Source: Heterohyrax brucei
Lineage: Eukaryota; Chordata; Mammalia; Hyracoidea; Procaviidae
Reading direction: 5' to 3'
NCBI GenBank assembly: GCA_028571685.1
Contig: CM053162.1
Span: forward strand, 10,978,001 to 11,042,000
DNA: 64,000 bases
Part shown: positions 1 through 14,745 of the stretch, piece after piece
Layout: the number at the start of each line of letters is the position of its first letter
Position numbering within the stretch: position 1 is the stretch's first letter
Notes under the pieces: generated by a model
Told to the model about the DNA's origin: nothing
Seen by the model: the letters and a program-made list of their open reading frames with translations, nothing else
The model's database searches: none
Made by a program: the position numbers and the translations under genes

Positions 1-103
1 CTTTGTTTGGTATTTCTTCATAACTCAATTCAGGGTATCCAATCTTCAACAGAGTTATTACAGAAGTATTGTTGGACTTTGCTTATTACATTTGATCATA
101 TGA

Positions 104-272
104 TAAAACCAACATCAAACTCATTGCTATCAAGTCAATTCTGATTAATAGTGGCTCTATAGGACAGAATAGAACTTCCCCATAGAGTTTCCAAGGAGCA
201 CTTGGTGGATTCAAATTACCAAACTTTTGGCCAGTAGCTATAGCACTTAACAACTGCACCACCAGTGTTTCC
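104..272 (-). mobile_element. AfroSINE copy
   Basis: Read on the minus strand this is a short tRNA-headed SINE: a box-B-like segment next to the 'ctaaccaaaaggt' type core, then a body running to the 'gactcatagtgaccct' type tail. The same layout recurs at 21239, 23323, 36500 and 40876, which defines the family within this window. It is non-coding; an internal RNA polymerase III promoter and mobilisation by a partner LINE are known for such SINEs. The family name is from memory. Confidence 0.85.
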
Positions 273-931
273 ATGTACAACATAAATATGGTCCATTACC
301 AATGACATTACATTTGGTAGTTTGATTAAGATGAAATGTACCAAGTTTCATCCTTTTAAAACTACTCTTTTCTCCATTGTAGGTAAGTTTTGTGTGTGTC
401 TGTGGGGGAGAGGGGTATACTTTGAGACTGTAAATATCCATTCCTCATCAAACTTTTTAAATTTGTTCATATATCTAAATTTATTTGTATCAGTTGGATA
501 CAGAGGTTCCTATATCTTCATTGCTTTAAAATTTGCTATTATTATTATTTATTTTATGTCAAATTGTTCCAGACATGGTTAGAAGGCCCCTTTAAAGACT
601 GGCTAACTATTCATTGAGCATCTCCCTGGCACAACAAAATATTCCAAGTTGATCTTGTACTTATTCTGTCCTACCACAAGAATTACGCATTTCTCCAAGA
701 AGCCATAGTTTCTTTTACTTGTGGATGGTAGTTAGAAACCAAAATGTGAGTGTTAAATGTGGTCATTACACTGTTTGTTGCTGTAGCATCACCTCTGACT
801 AATAGTAACCCCACGTACAACAGAACAAAATGTTCACCTATATGATAGTTGATATGTTCAAGTCCATTGTTATAGCAACTGTGTATTTTGAATGCCTTCC
901 AATCTAACAGGCTCATCTCCCAGCATTATGT
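273..931. other. Gene-free stretch with a possible old LINE-1 tail
   Basis: No coding or RNA gene is supported. Around 640-800 the text (a 'gtagttagaaaccaaaatgtg' type phrase) resembles the 3' region of old mammalian L1M elements on the plus strand. The rest is AT-rich with nothing recognised. Confidence 0.4.
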
Positions 932-1365
932 TTCCATTGCTTTTAGTTGCCTTTGATTCCGATTCATGATGACTCCATGTGTGCAGAGTAAAACTTTTTT
1001 ATAGGGTTTTCAAGGCTGTGACCATTTGGAAACAAATCTATAGGTCAGTCTTAGAAGGTGTTTCTGGGTGGGTTTGAGCCAACAACCATTCAGCTAGTAG
1101 TTGAACACTTAACCTTTTGTGCCATGTGGGAGCTCTAGCACTATATAGTAGAATAATTCTGTGTAATTCTAGGGTTTTCATTGACTTATTGTCAGAAGTA
1201 GATCACCAGGTCTTTCTTCATGGTCTGTTTTAGCCTGGAAGCTCTGCTGAAACTTGTCTACCATGTACATACCCTGCTAGTATTCGAAATACTGCTGCCA
1301 TAACTTCCAGTACCATAGCAACACATAAGCCACCACAATACAATAAACTGGCAGACAGGTGGTGA
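932..1365 (-). repeat. AfroSINE-related SINE pieces
   Basis: Two adjacent pieces (932-1136 and about 1186-1365) match the SINE segments at 16050 and 18035/19272. The first has the body ('gggttttcaaggctgtgacc') followed by the tRNA-related half ('gttgaacacttaacc'). The second begins 'cagaagtagatcaccaggt', a segment that also occurs at 16145. They are non-coding and diverged. The exact subfamily is not assigned. Confidence 0.6.
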
Positions 1366-1383
1366 ATATGTATATGCATACAC

Positions 1384-1680
1384 AGTCTGACAGTTAAGTT
1401 AATGAATTCATCCCAGAACAAGTGCTACATACGTTACTGCTGAATATCACTATAGTCACCTTTGAAGTACTCTGCTTGTGAAGCCATGCACCAACACCAG
1501 TGCCTAGTCCACCCTTCAAAGCAATGTTGGAACTCTTGGCTATCACAGTTGTTATTGTATTACCCTTCATTTCCTGAATGTCATCAAAATGTCTTATTTC
1601 AATATTTCCTTTATCTTCAGGTAAAGAAAAAAGTCATTGGGGTCAGATTAGGTGAGTAGTGAGGGTGTTCCAATATAGTT
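1384..1680 (-). mobile_element. Tc1/mariner transposon remnant
   Basis: It starts with a mariner-like terminal inverted repeat ('gtctgacagttaagtt') and continues into transposase-derived sequence on the minus strand. The same block lies at 63775-64000, and the two align base for base apart from scattered changes and small indels. Only the end nearest the terminal repeat is present and no transposase frame is open. In the family, the transposase is a DDE/D enzyme that cuts and pastes at TA sites. Confidence 0.65.
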
Positions 1681-2635
1681 ATTTGTTTACTAGCTAAAAA
1701 CTCCATCACAGGCAACTATACAATTAAGTCTGCAAACTTGCCACTGTGCCACAAGGTTCAATGGCCATTCCAGAAAGAGACAACTGGGAAAATCTGTCCT
1801 CAAAGTAGAGTAACCTTAATGTCATAGATAGAGTTGAGGCTTGGAGACTTTTATTTGCTAATATATGCAGCTCAGAATGAAAATAAATAGTTGCAAACAT
1901 CCATTAATAATCAGAACATGCAATGTATTAAATTGGAAGCTGTCAAAAACAAAACTGGTATTCTAGGCACTAGCAATCTGAAATGAACTGATACTGGCCG
2001 TTTTGAATGAGACGGTTATATGGCCTACTATGCCAGGAGTGACAGCTTAAAGAGTGATAATGTCACATTCTTCACCAAAAAGAACAGTTCAAGATTTATC
2101 CTGAGTACGGTTCTGTAAGGTATGGGAAGATATCCATATGTCCACAAGGAAGACTAATTAATATGACTGTTATTCAGTTTTACACATACTACCATATGAT
2201 CCAGTAGTTCCACTCCTAAGAATATATCCTAGAGAAATAAGAGTTGTTGCATGAATAGACATGCACACTGATGTTCACTGCAGCATTGTTCACAATAGCA
2301 ACAAGTTGGAACCAACCTAGGTGTCCATCACAAATGAGTGGTTAAACAAACTGCGACACACACCCCCAGTGGAGTATTATGCAACAGTAAAGAACAATCT
2401 GTGAAGCATCTCATAACATGGAGGAAAGTGGAGGCCATTGTGCTGAATGAAAGTTAAGTCAATCACAAAAGGTCAAATATTGAATGAGTCTACTACGGTA
2501 TGCAAAGGTTTACACAAAAAGAAACAATCTTTGATGGTTAGTAGGGAGAGGGTGCTCTGGGGATGGAAAAACACTACACAGAGGAGGGATAAGTGGTAAC
2601 TTTGGTAACTTTTGCAGGGGCTTGTACATTGGTTT

Positions 2636-2829
2636 TATTTTGATTTTTGTTTTTTATTATTATAATTAATTGAAAGCATACAATCCAAATTAAATTTGCA
2701 TGTCTGCTTGTCTGCAGCTCCTTCTGCTCTCCTTGCCTGGTAAAATCACACTCCTATTTGTTGTATATATGTCGTATCCTCTTAACAGTCTCCTGTCCCT
2801 TCCTCTCCACCTTCTCTTCTCCCTTTAAC
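2636..2829 (-). mobile_element. Short LINE-1 3' end
   Basis: It starts with a T-rich tract (poly(A) of the opposite strand), followed by the 'aatttgcat...gcagctcc' 3'-end motif that also occurs at 16760 and 27725. Only the terminal ~190 bp are present, typical of a 5'-truncated insertion. Confidence 0.75.
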
Positions 2830-3030
2830 TTTGGTAACTTTGGTGACAAGGGATAAGTGGTAACTTACCAGTTCATAATACTGGGGAGGCCAGCACAACT
2901 GGTACAAAGCAAAGTCGTGGAAGCTCCACAGATACATCCCAACTCCCTGAGGAACTGAATTTCTGAACTCAGGGCTAGGGGGGCTATGTTCTCTGCAAAC
3001 ATCTAGCTCAGTTGTTGTAACATTGTTTTC

Positions 3031-3800
3031 TTTTTCTTTTATTTTTACTGTGATTAAGTGAAACTTTAGAATTCAAGTCAATTCGCCATACAAAACCCTG
3101 AACACATACCTTTATGCTACTCTCTCTGCTCTGCTCACGCTGTGACAACACACTCCTCCTTTCCACCCTATACTTCCAGTATCAATTGCCAACCAACACC
3201 AGTCCCCTCCTCTCCACCCTCTCCTTTCCCCAATAAAGAGGAACCAGTTGGACAGTCTCATGTATGTATTAAGCCATGAAGTACACACACCATCAGTATC
3301 TCTCTGTGTCTCATAGTCCAGTGCAATCTTTGTCTGAAGAGTTGGCTTTACTACTGGGTTTCTCTGTACTGTGTTTCTCTGGGATAGCAGTAAGTACAGG
3401 CTCCATGTTCTCAGGGCACCCTTCAGTATGTCAGACCATTAAGTCTGGTCTTTTAATAGAGTTCTAGATCTGCACCGCCCCCCCCCCCCCCTTTTTCATG
3501 CTTCATCAGGGACTCTACATTATGTTCCCTGCCTGGGCAGTCTTTGGTGGTGGCCAAGTACCATTTAGTTCTTTTGGTTTCATGCTGATGTAGTTTTGGT
3601 CATATGGACCTTTCTGTCTCCTGGGCTCATATTTTCCTCATGTCTTTGATGTTCTTGGTTTTCATCTGCTTCAGGTGGGTTGAGACCAATTAACAGTCCT
3701 TAGATGGCTGATTGTTGGCTTTTAAGACCTCAGGTGCCACTCACCAATATGAGATGCAGAACAATTCCTTGGGGGGGGGGGACTAGTTATCAATTGATAT
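3031..3800 (-). mobile_element. LINE-1 3' UTR insertion
   Basis: A minus-strand LINE-1 tail with a T-rich start, flanked by 'taacattgtttt' on both sides (about 3019 and 3801), which I read as its target-site duplication. It contains a C homopolymer near 3477-3491 and a G homopolymer near 3771-3781. No coding sequence. Confidence 0.75.
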
Positions 3801-5021
3801 AACATTGTTTTTAAAGAAAATGTTCTAAACTCTACCTTGGTGAGTAGTGCCTGGGGTCTTAAAAGTCTGTGAGAGGCCATTTAAGATATTCCACTGTTCT
3901 CATCCCTTAGGGATCAAGGAAGAATGAAGAAAAACAAAGAAACTAAGGAAAGATCAGTCCAAAGGACTAAAGGACCACATCTACAATGGCCTCCAAGATT
4001 TAATCCAGTACATCTGGATTAAATGTGGTGGCTCAGCCACCACCACTGACTGTTCTGACAGGGATCACAACAGAGGGTGCTGGACAGTGCTGGAGAAAAA
4101 CATAGGATAAAATTCTAACTCAGAAAGAAAGACGGAGACTGTAGAAACCCGGAGAGTATGGCCCTTGGATACCCTTTTAATTCAGTAATGAAGTCACTCC
4201 TGAGATTTACTCTTCAAGCCATAGATTGGACAGGTCCATGAAACAAAATAAAACTAAATAGGCACACTAGCCCAGAGGCAAGGACTAAAAGGCAGGAGGA
4301 GACAGGAAAGCTGGTAATACAGAACTCAAGCTTGAGAAGGGAGTATTGACCAGTTGTGAGGTTGTTAATCATGGTCATAAAACAATATGTGTACTGTTTA
4401 ATGAGAAACAAATTTGCTCTGTAATTTTTCACCTAAAGTATAAAAAACAAAATTTAACACACAAGTCACTAATGCCAAAATGAAGAAATTGAAGATTTTT
4501 ACCAACTGATGCAGTCTGAATTGATCAAATATGCAATCAGGATGCCTTGATAATTACTGGTGATTAAAATGAGAAAGTTGGAAACAAGGAAGAAGGATCT
4601 GAAGTTGGAAAATAAAGCCCTTGTGATAGAAATGACACCGAAGACTGCATGACAGATTTTTGTAAGACTAATGACTTCATTGCAAATACCTTTTTCAATA
4701 ACATAGACTGTGACTATACATGTGGATCTCATCATGGAATACACAGGACTAAAATTAGGAGCAAGGGCCAGCTGTGGAACAGACCATCAACTGCTCATAT
4801 GCAAGTTCAAGATGAAGCTGAAGAAAATTAGAACAAGTCCATGAGCAGTAAAGTGTGACCTTAGACATGTCCCACCTGAATTGAGACCATCTCAAGAATA
4901 GATTTAACACGTTGAATACTAATACCCAAAAACCAGACAAACTGTGGGATGACATCAAGGACATCATACGTTACAAAAGCAAGAAGTCATTAAAAAGAGA
5001 GGAAACAAAGAAAAGAGAGGC

Positions 5022-7495
5022 AGGGCTAAGATGCTGGAGTAGTTAGATACTTCCTGTGATCCACGTAACAACAAAGACCAACTATCAAAAATGAACCAAT
5101 TATGTATGACATTCTAGGAGCTATGAATATAAAAAGGGAACATGAGAAATCAGACTGAGCACCAGAGAAGAGAGAGTAGGCCCAGAAATACCTAGAACTG
5201 GAGAGATCTGACCTGGTGGGAGTCAGTGTCAACAGGAAGATTAACAGTGGTAAGCTTAGTGAGCAGAGCCATGACTTTCAGCGAGTGTCTTTATTAGCAG
5301 GAGGGACCTAAGGGTGGAGAGCTCAGTGAGACCTCCAGAGACGGTGAAAGATGGCATTCCATCATCAAAAGCAAAGTGAATTTCATCTAATCTGCCACCC
5401 AAGGATCTAAATCTTTCCTTTGAAAGAAAACTCTCCATTTTTCCAGTATTTCCCTCCTCCCTTCTCTGCACCACACCTGAGTTCCTGACTCTGACATCAT
5501 TACCTGGGCCAGAAGTAGGACTCTTTATGCGTGCTCTGAGCCATTCTCCTAGACTCAGAAGGAAGCAATTTAACCAACAGGGAAAAAAAGTAAATAAGTA
5601 TAATAATTCATTGGCTCCCCTAAGCCAGGAACTCAGGGCAGAAACTGTTCATTTGCCTAGGCTCAGGCATAAAGCGACATGTCTTCCTCACAGACACTCC
5701 CTGATGGCTGTCAGCCCTCTGCCTTTCTCAGTGTGCATAGCCTGATGCTCATGCCTACACCAATCACCCCAGCCCATCTGGGACTGTAGGGGAGAACTTG
5801 CACCATACACTTGGTGACTGATGACCTGGGCACCTGAGCTGATTATATGAGAAAGGTTAACAGATGCCTGGGCTTTCATACATAGAAACAGGTCTAACCA
5901 CCTGATAACATTAGAGCTTCAAAGGTGCCAACAAGCAAACTAGATCACACGACCAGCCTATTTTGGCATTTCAAAACAAAACAAAACAAAAAGCTAGAAC
6001 ACAATAAGTTAACATAAAATAAATAAATACAACTTACTGATGGCTCAGAGATGACAGCTGATATTAGATCTCTTAATAAGACAGATCATGATGGCTTCAG
6101 GAAGTTTCCAAAATGAAGAATCCAGAAATTTTCCAGATGAAGAGAACTGCCTGTAATTATCTAAGATAGAATACAAGAAATTAGTATTTAGAACTCTTGA
6201 AGAGATCAGGAGGGTGATTAGGCAAAATGCAACAGAGCATAATGACAAATTGAACAGGATACAAGAAAGCACAAAGAAACATCATGTAGAAATTCAGAAG
6301 ATTAATAATAAAATCACAGAATTAAACAACTCAATAGAAAGTCAAAAGAGCAGAATTAAGGCAATAGAAATCAGAGTTAGTGAGACTGATACTGACACAT
6401 TTGAGGAAAAATCAGATAAAGAATTAAAAAAAAATGAAGAGACACTAAAAATCGATAAGAAAACACAATTTGTCTATGTGCTCCCTACAAGAAGCATGCC
6501 TTAGACTTAAACTAAAACTCAAAGGATGGGGAAAAAATTATCAAGCAAACAATATTCAAAAAACAGCAAGAAGGGCAATATTAATTTCTGATAAAAGAGA
6601 ATTTAAAGTAGAATCCACCACAATGGGTAAGGAAGGACATTATATTACAATTAGAGAGTCAATACACAAGGAGGACATAATCGTATTAAATATTATGCAC
6701 CCAGTAATGGAACTCCTAAATACACAAAATGAACTCTAACAAAATCCAAAGCATCGAGATATTAAAAAGCATCCATATAGCCATAAAGCAACCATATAGC
6801 CATAAAAGTAGAAATCAGTAACAGAAAAAGTAAGGAAAAAAATTCAAACACATGGAAACTGAACAAGACCTTGCTCAAAAACTGCTGGATTACAAATAAA
6901 TCAAGTATAGAATAAAAAAAATTCATAGAATCAAATGAAAATGACTTAACACAACCTGTAAGAGTCTTTGAGACACAGCAAAAGCGAGGCTCAGGGGTAA
7001 ATGTACTTCAATAAATGCACACATCCAAAAGGAAGGGCACAGGTTAAAGCGTTAACACTACAACTTGAATAAGCAGAAAGAGGGCAGCAAAGGAACCCCT
7101 AGGCTACCAGAAGGAAGCAAATAATAAAAATTAGAGCAGAGCTAAATGAGAGAATAGAAAAACAATAGCAAGAGTTAACAATATCAAAAAAGGTTCTTTG
7201 AAAAGATCAACAAAATCTATAAACTGTTAGCCAAATCAACAAAAGAATAAAAGAAAAGAAAGCAAATTAACTGAATAAGAAATGAAATGAGTATATCACA
7301 ACAAATCCAACTGACATTTTAAAAACTCATAACAAAACTATGAAATATTGTACTCTAACACATCTGAAAACCTAGAAGAAAATGGGCAAATTTCTAGAAA
7401 CACACTACCTACCTAAACTAACACAGAGACAGAACTACTAAATAAACCTATAACAAAAAAAGAGATTGGAAAAGTAATTTAAATACTCCCAACCC
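5022..7495 (+). mobile_element. LINE-1 with 5' end but no 3' end, inserted in the RTE
   Basis: It opens with a LINE-1 5' UTR start ('aggcagggctaagatgctgg'). The coiled-coil part of ORF1 follows at 6214-6460, then ORF2 endonuclease fragments (6470-6739) and the start of the reverse transcriptase region to about 7495, where RTE sequence resumes. ORF1 jumps directly to ORF2 near 6465, and a second jump occurs near 6738, so there are internal deletions. The 3' UTR and poly(A) are missing. Confidence 0.85.
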
Positions 7496-9509
7496 AAGAA
7501 AGCACAAAAGGGATATCACATGAGACTTTGAAAGTTGCTGTTAAAGGTAAAGTAGCTAAAGTGAAAGGAGGAAACGATCAAGTGAAAAAGTTAAACAAAA
7601 GATTTCAAAGAGCAGCCTCAGAAGCCAAAGTATTATGATGAGATGTGCAAAGACCTGGAGATACAAAACCAAAAAGGGAAGACTTGGCATTTCTCAAGCT
7701 GAAAGAATGGAAGAAAAATTCAAGCAATATTGAAAGGTTCTATGGCCGAAATGTTGAATGGTGTAAGAAGCATTAAGAAAGATGGAAGGCATACAGAGAC
7801 TCACTGTACCAAACAGAATTGGTAGACATTCAACCATTTCAGGACGTAGCACTTGATGAAGAACTGATGGCACTGGAGGAGAGTCTAAGCTGCATTAAAG
7901 GCATTGACCAAAAACAAGGCTCCCAAAACTGGCAGAATACTAATTTAAATGTTTTGGCAAATGGCTGCAATGTTGGAAGCACACACTTATCTATGCCAAG
8001 AAATCTGGAAGATAGCTTACTTGGCCAACTGGCTAAAAGAGATCCATTGCAAAGAAAGGTGATGCAACAGATTATAGAAATTATGTAACCATATCACTAA
8101 TATCACATGCAAGTTAAGTTTTGCTGAAGATAATTAAGAAATGCTTGCAGTGATACATTGACAGGGAACTGCCAGAAATTCAAGCGAGATTCAGAAGAGG
8201 ATATTATTGCCAGTGTGAGATGGATTCTAACTGAAAGCAGAGTAGTCAAATGATGTTTACCTTTGTTTTATTGACTATGCTAAGGCATTGGCATAGTGAA
8301 TCATAACAAATTATGGTCCACATAAGTAGAATGGGAATTCCAGAATGCATAATTGTGTTCGTTGGACAAAGAGGCGGTCAAAGAGGGGGTTATTGCGTGG
8401 TCTGAAAACAAGAACTGTGTGCCTCAGGGTTGTATCTTTTCACTATACTTTTTCAATCTGTTTGGTGAGCCAGTATAAAGAAGAATGAGGCATAAGGATT
8501 AGAGAAGGACTCATTAACAGCCTGCAATATGCAGATGATGCAACCTTTTTTGCTGATAGTGAAGAGTACTTGAAATATTTAGTGATAAAGTTCAAAGACT
8601 ACAGCCTTTACCAAGGATTATTCCTCAACATAAAGAAAAAAAAATCCTTACAACTAGGGCAAATGCAATATCATGATAAAAGTAGAAAAGGTTGAAGTTG
8701 TCAAGAATTTCCTTTTGCTTGGATTTGTGATCATTGCCTATGGAAACAGCAGTCAAGTAATCCAACAACCCATTACATTGGGTAAATCTGCTGCAAAAGA
8801 CCGCTTTAAAGTATTAAAAAGTGAGTATGTCATTTGGAGGATGAAGATAACCCTGATCCAAGCCATGGTATTTTCAGTCTCCTTGTGTTATATGAAAAGC
8901 TGGACAATCAATAAGGAAAACCAAAAAAGGATTCATGTTTTTGGATTATGGTGTTGGTGAAGAATACTGGACACACCATGGACTTCTAAGGGAATGAACA
9001 AGTCTGTTTTGGAAGAAGTACAGTCAGAATGCACCCTAGAAGCAAGGATGATGAGACTTTATCTTATGAACTTTGGACATTTTATCAACAGAGAACAGTC
9101 CCTGGAGAAGGACATCGTGCTTGGTAAAGTAGGGAATCACATAAAAAGAGGAAGAACTTCAACAAGATGGACTGCTATAGTGGCTGCAACAATGGCATCA
9201 AAATGGCAATGATTGTGAGAATGGCACAAGACGGAGCGGTGTTGCGTTCTGTTGTACTTGAGGTTCTCTGCGAGTTGGAACTGACTCAATGGCAACTATC
9301 AACAACATAATCTCTTATAATGTAAATGCCATTAGTACATGAGGTGTTGATAAAACTGGATTGATAATGTCTTCTCTTTGGGAGGATGACATTACAAATA
9401 ATGATAAATGTGTGGGTGCAGACTGTGGCAGACACCAAGGCTTTCCCATTTAGTGCACACATGACTTTTGAGATAAAAATCACAGATCAGATCTAAGATC
9501 TGCGTAGTC

Positions 9510-9650
9510 TTTTAGCCCAACCCTGTCATTACATGGATGAAGAAACTGCAGCCAGAGAGGGTCCATATCTACTCTATATCACATAGGTGCAATCCCAGGC
9601 ATCCTGACTTGTATACAGGACTCTTTCCAATACAGCTTCAAAATGAATAT
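9510..9650 (-). repeat. MIR-like SINE remnant
   Basis: The text 'gatgaagaaactgcagccag', followed by a run describing the MIR core and 'caggcatcctgacttg', fits an old MIR in reverse orientation. Heavily diverged. Confidence 0.55.
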
Positions 9651-9699
9651 ATTTTTCCTCTCTCATCTTAGTTCATACTTCCTCCAGTCTAGCCTCCTC

Positions 9700-10710
9700 T
9701 GTATATGATCTTTTTATCTGTGCACTATACACATACAGAAAAGTACAGAAATAGAAAATATTCAGCTCAATGAATTTTCACAAAGTGAATACGAAACATT
9801 TTCATAAAGCATTTAACTGTGTAATCAGTATCTAATCAAGAAATAGAACTCCACTAGAACCTGGAAGCCCTGTGCTTTCTCCCAGTCATTAAATACCTCA
9901 CCTCTTTCCCAAATATAAACATTGCCCTGACTTCTGTTATCATTTAGTTTGCCCAGTTTTGAAATTTGTACAGATGAAATGAGTACATGTATTTTTGTAT
10001 GCACTCTACACAAGATTCACAGTTACATGTAACAGTAATTTATTCATGCTCAGTGCTCTAGAGATTTTTATGATATGACTAGGTCATAGTTTATTTATTC
10101 CACCTTCGATGAACTTTCATGATGTTTCCAGTTTTAGTTTATTACAAATTTCAATGTTATAAACATTCTTGTAACTTTTTTTTTTCACTAATGAATACAT
10201 AGCCATTTCTTTTGAGTTTGAAGTTAGAAGTAGAATTGCTGGTTTATAAAGTACTGCTATATAGGGTGTCTTTAGCTGATATGGCCAGCTTTCTATAACA
10301 TGGTTGTATTAATTTATATTAGGTTAGCAATGTTGGAGAGTTTCACTTGCTCCACATTCTTGCCATCATTTTGATATGTGTAGTCTTAAATTTTAGCCAC
10401 TCTGGTGGGCATGTTGTGGTATTTCATTGTGATTTTAATTTGTCTTCCGTATGACTAATGAAATTTTGTGCTGTTGCACTTTTTTAAAATGACAATTTGG
10501 ATTCTTTTTTTTTCCTGAAATGCCTCTTTTTTTTGTCCACTTGATGGAGTGGGAAGTTATCTTTTTCTTATTGATTGTAAGACTTTTTAATGTGTTCTTC
10601 ATATGTGCCCAATGCATTGCAAATATCATATTCTCCCCTTCTGTGCTTTTCTTAGTGGTATCTTCTGATAAACAAGGATTCTTAGTATTAATGTAATCCA
10701 TAGATTCTCA
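9700..10710 (-). mobile_element. Old LINE-1 (L1M/HAL1-like) fragment
   Basis: Phrases such as 'cagctcaatgaattttcaca', 'agtagaattgctggtttata' and 'ccactctggtgggcatg' are characteristic of the reverse strand of old mammalian LINE-1 3' regions. No open frame. It covers the whole interval before the PIK3CB retrocopy apart from a short tail element at 10838. Confidence 0.75.
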
Positions 10711-10837
10711 CTGGGGCCACATGGACCCCAAAGGAGTTAATTTTTTTTCTTATGGGAGACGAAAATTCTTAGATACTGCACTCAGTTCGTGATCCTCCTA
10801 AGGGTGACGGTACATAAACGTACACACAGTACATCCG

Positions 10838-10940
10838 CATCAGGCAGGGAGAGCAGTGGAAGCTGCATTTAGGCGAGCATGTAAATTTATATGGGAATGT
10901 ACATTTTCACTCAGTCATAATAATAATAATAATAATAAAA
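10838..10940 (+). mobile_element. LINE-1 3' terminus with (TAA)n tail
   Basis: About 100 bp of plus-strand LINE-1 3' end ('gggaatgtacattttcactc'), the reverse complement of the starts at 16757 and 27710. It ends in an AAT/TAA microsatellite derived from its poly(A). Confidence 0.8.
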
Positions 10941-10965
10941 GTTTCCAAAGCACTCACACACACAC

Positions 10966-10981
10966 AAAGATTTCATGAGGC
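10966..10981 (+). repeat. 5' target-site duplication of the PIK3CB retrocopy
   Basis: AAAGATTTCATGAGGC here is repeated as AAAGATTTCATGAAGC at 15506-15521 (15 of 16 bases), directly after a poly(A) run. Such duplications are left by LINE-1-driven target-primed reverse transcription. Confidence 0.9.
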
Positions 10982-11393
10982 GACCAGCACTGCAGTGGGC
11001 TGCTGGTGGGTGCAGAGCTGCGCGGGGCGGGCAAGAGGTGGCCCTGAGAAACAGGCGGGGATCAGGGGGCGTGAGCGCTGCTGTGAGCGCCGGGCGGGAC
11101 TCCATGGCTGTGCAGGGCTTCAGGTTCATAATGTGTCCTTCTACGGCCGACATTCTCGACATCTGGGCAGTGGATTCACAGATCGCATCTGATAGCTCCG
11201 TACCTGTGGGTTTCCTTTTGTCCACTGGGATTTATATTTAGTTGGAGGTACCTTGGAGAAGCTATCATTTCTCATTATTAAGCAGGTCTACATGAATTTG
11301 ATGCCTTGAAGGATCCTGAAGTGAATGAATTAATAAGAAAAAATGAGCAAATTCAGTGAGGAAAAGATTCAGTGGCTTATAGAATTGCCTTGA

Positions 11394-11802
<409 letters not shown>

Positions 11803-11850
11803 TGAAATTCATCTAACCTTTCTCTTCCTTTACCACCAAAGAAAACCTGA

Positions 11851-12228
<378 letters not shown>

Positions 12229-12231
12229 TGA

Positions 12232-12465
<234 letters not shown>

Positions 12466-12468
12466 TGA

Positions 12469-12672
<204 letters not shown>

Positions 12673-12782
12673 TGACCCAAATTGCCACCTCCACTCGCCT
12701 CCACCCCCAAGAGGCCCCGGAGCTTCTAGGTTTCAGTTATCTATACCAGTATGTGTGGGAATACACTGTGGGCTGCCTGTGA

Positions 12783-12962
<180 letters not shown>

Positions 12963-12965
12963 TAA

Positions 12966-13303
<338 letters not shown>

Positions 13304-13493
13304 TAAAATGGTGATGATTTATGACAGGATATGTTGGTGCTTCAGATGCTGCACTTGATGGCTTTATTCTGGAAAAGAAGCTGGTCTAGATCTTTGGATA
13401 CTGTCTTATGGCTGTTGAACAACAGGAGACCACTGGTCTGACTGAAGTTGTAAGTGCCTCTGAAAAAATTGCTGGCATTAAGTTGAACAGTAG

Positions 13494-13754
<261 letters not shown>

Positions 13755-13841
13755 GTGCCTTTTATTCTTACCTATGATTTCACTCATGTCATTCAACAAG
13801 GAAAAACAGGAAACTCAGAAAAGTTTGGCCGGTTACACTAG

Positions 13842-14201
<360 letters not shown>

Positions 14202-14587
14202 TAGAGACTGACATGCTACTAGGGATTTTTTTACTATAGCTGTTTGGTATTTTTACAGAAAGTAAACTACAAATTATGATATAATTTGAAATTATGATTA
14301 TTTTTTAAAGAAATGTTTTAAATCTGTGGAAACACTAATTTTTTATTAATACTTAAATAACAGTCCAACCAGGTCTGGAGAAACCATAAAACTGACCCAA
14401 GCAAACTACTGAGTTGTTGTGGCCAGACACCATCTGCCATGTCACCTGCTGGGCCGCAATCTTGGAGTTCTTGTTCTGGGTAGAGATCAGGGCTTAAAGG
14501 TCTACACTGTCAGAGCTGTGCCACTGTGATGTGGTACTTGGGAGGCCTGACAGACTCTGGAAGGGCAGAAGGGGACTTGCCTTGTTT

Positions 14588-14745
14588 TTCTTTTTACTTT
14601 TACTTATTTATTTTTAATAGTATTTTCTTGTATTGGAAATGAGTGTTACACAGCAAATTAGGCTCCCATTTAGCAATCTCTGTACAATTATTCAGCAATA
14701 TTGGTTACATTTCCTACAAGGTAGCATCATACTTAACTGAAAATC
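14588..14745 (-). mobile_element. LINE-1 3' end inserted in the PIK3CB 3' UTR
   Basis: It begins with a T-rich tract, and then wording ('acaattattcagcaatattgg') related to the LINE-1 3' ends at 41050 and 47830. It interrupts the retrocopy's 3' UTR and so is younger than it. The next 130 bp are a TA-rich simple repeat. Confidence 0.55.

Larger units (their letters stand above)
2190..4455 (+). mobile_element. 5'-truncated LINE-1 inserted in the RTE
   Basis: It begins in the C-terminal part of ORF2 ('atatgatccagtagttcc') and runs through the 3' UTR. It interrupts the RTE between 'ttttacacatacta' (about 2177) and a similar 'aacacacaagtcacta' (about 4455), a plausible diverged target-site duplication. 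Two minus-strand LINE-1 tails (2636-2829 and 3031-3800) sit inside its 3' UTR. ORF2 is full of stops. Confidence 0.85.
1770..9310 (+). mobile_element. RTE (BovB-like) LINE split into three pieces
   Basis: Three plus-strand pieces follow one RTE coding order. Piece 1 (1770-2190) holds the AP-endonuclease start (IIRTCNV at about 1905). Piece 2 (4472-5020) continues the endonuclease. Piece 3 (7500-9310) carries the linker, reverse transcriptase and C-terminal region, with an intact YADD motif at 8528-8539, and ends in a 'caactatcaacaacat' tail. The gaps are filled by LINE-1 insertions. Frames are broken by stops and indels, so it is inactive. In the family, one protein nicks target DNA and reverse-transcribes its own RNA. 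This is the longest RTE copy here. Confidence 0.9.

Noticed and set aside
10919..10936. CRISPR-like or regulatory short repeat
   Set aside because: Simple AAT/TAA microsatellite from a LINE-1 tail.
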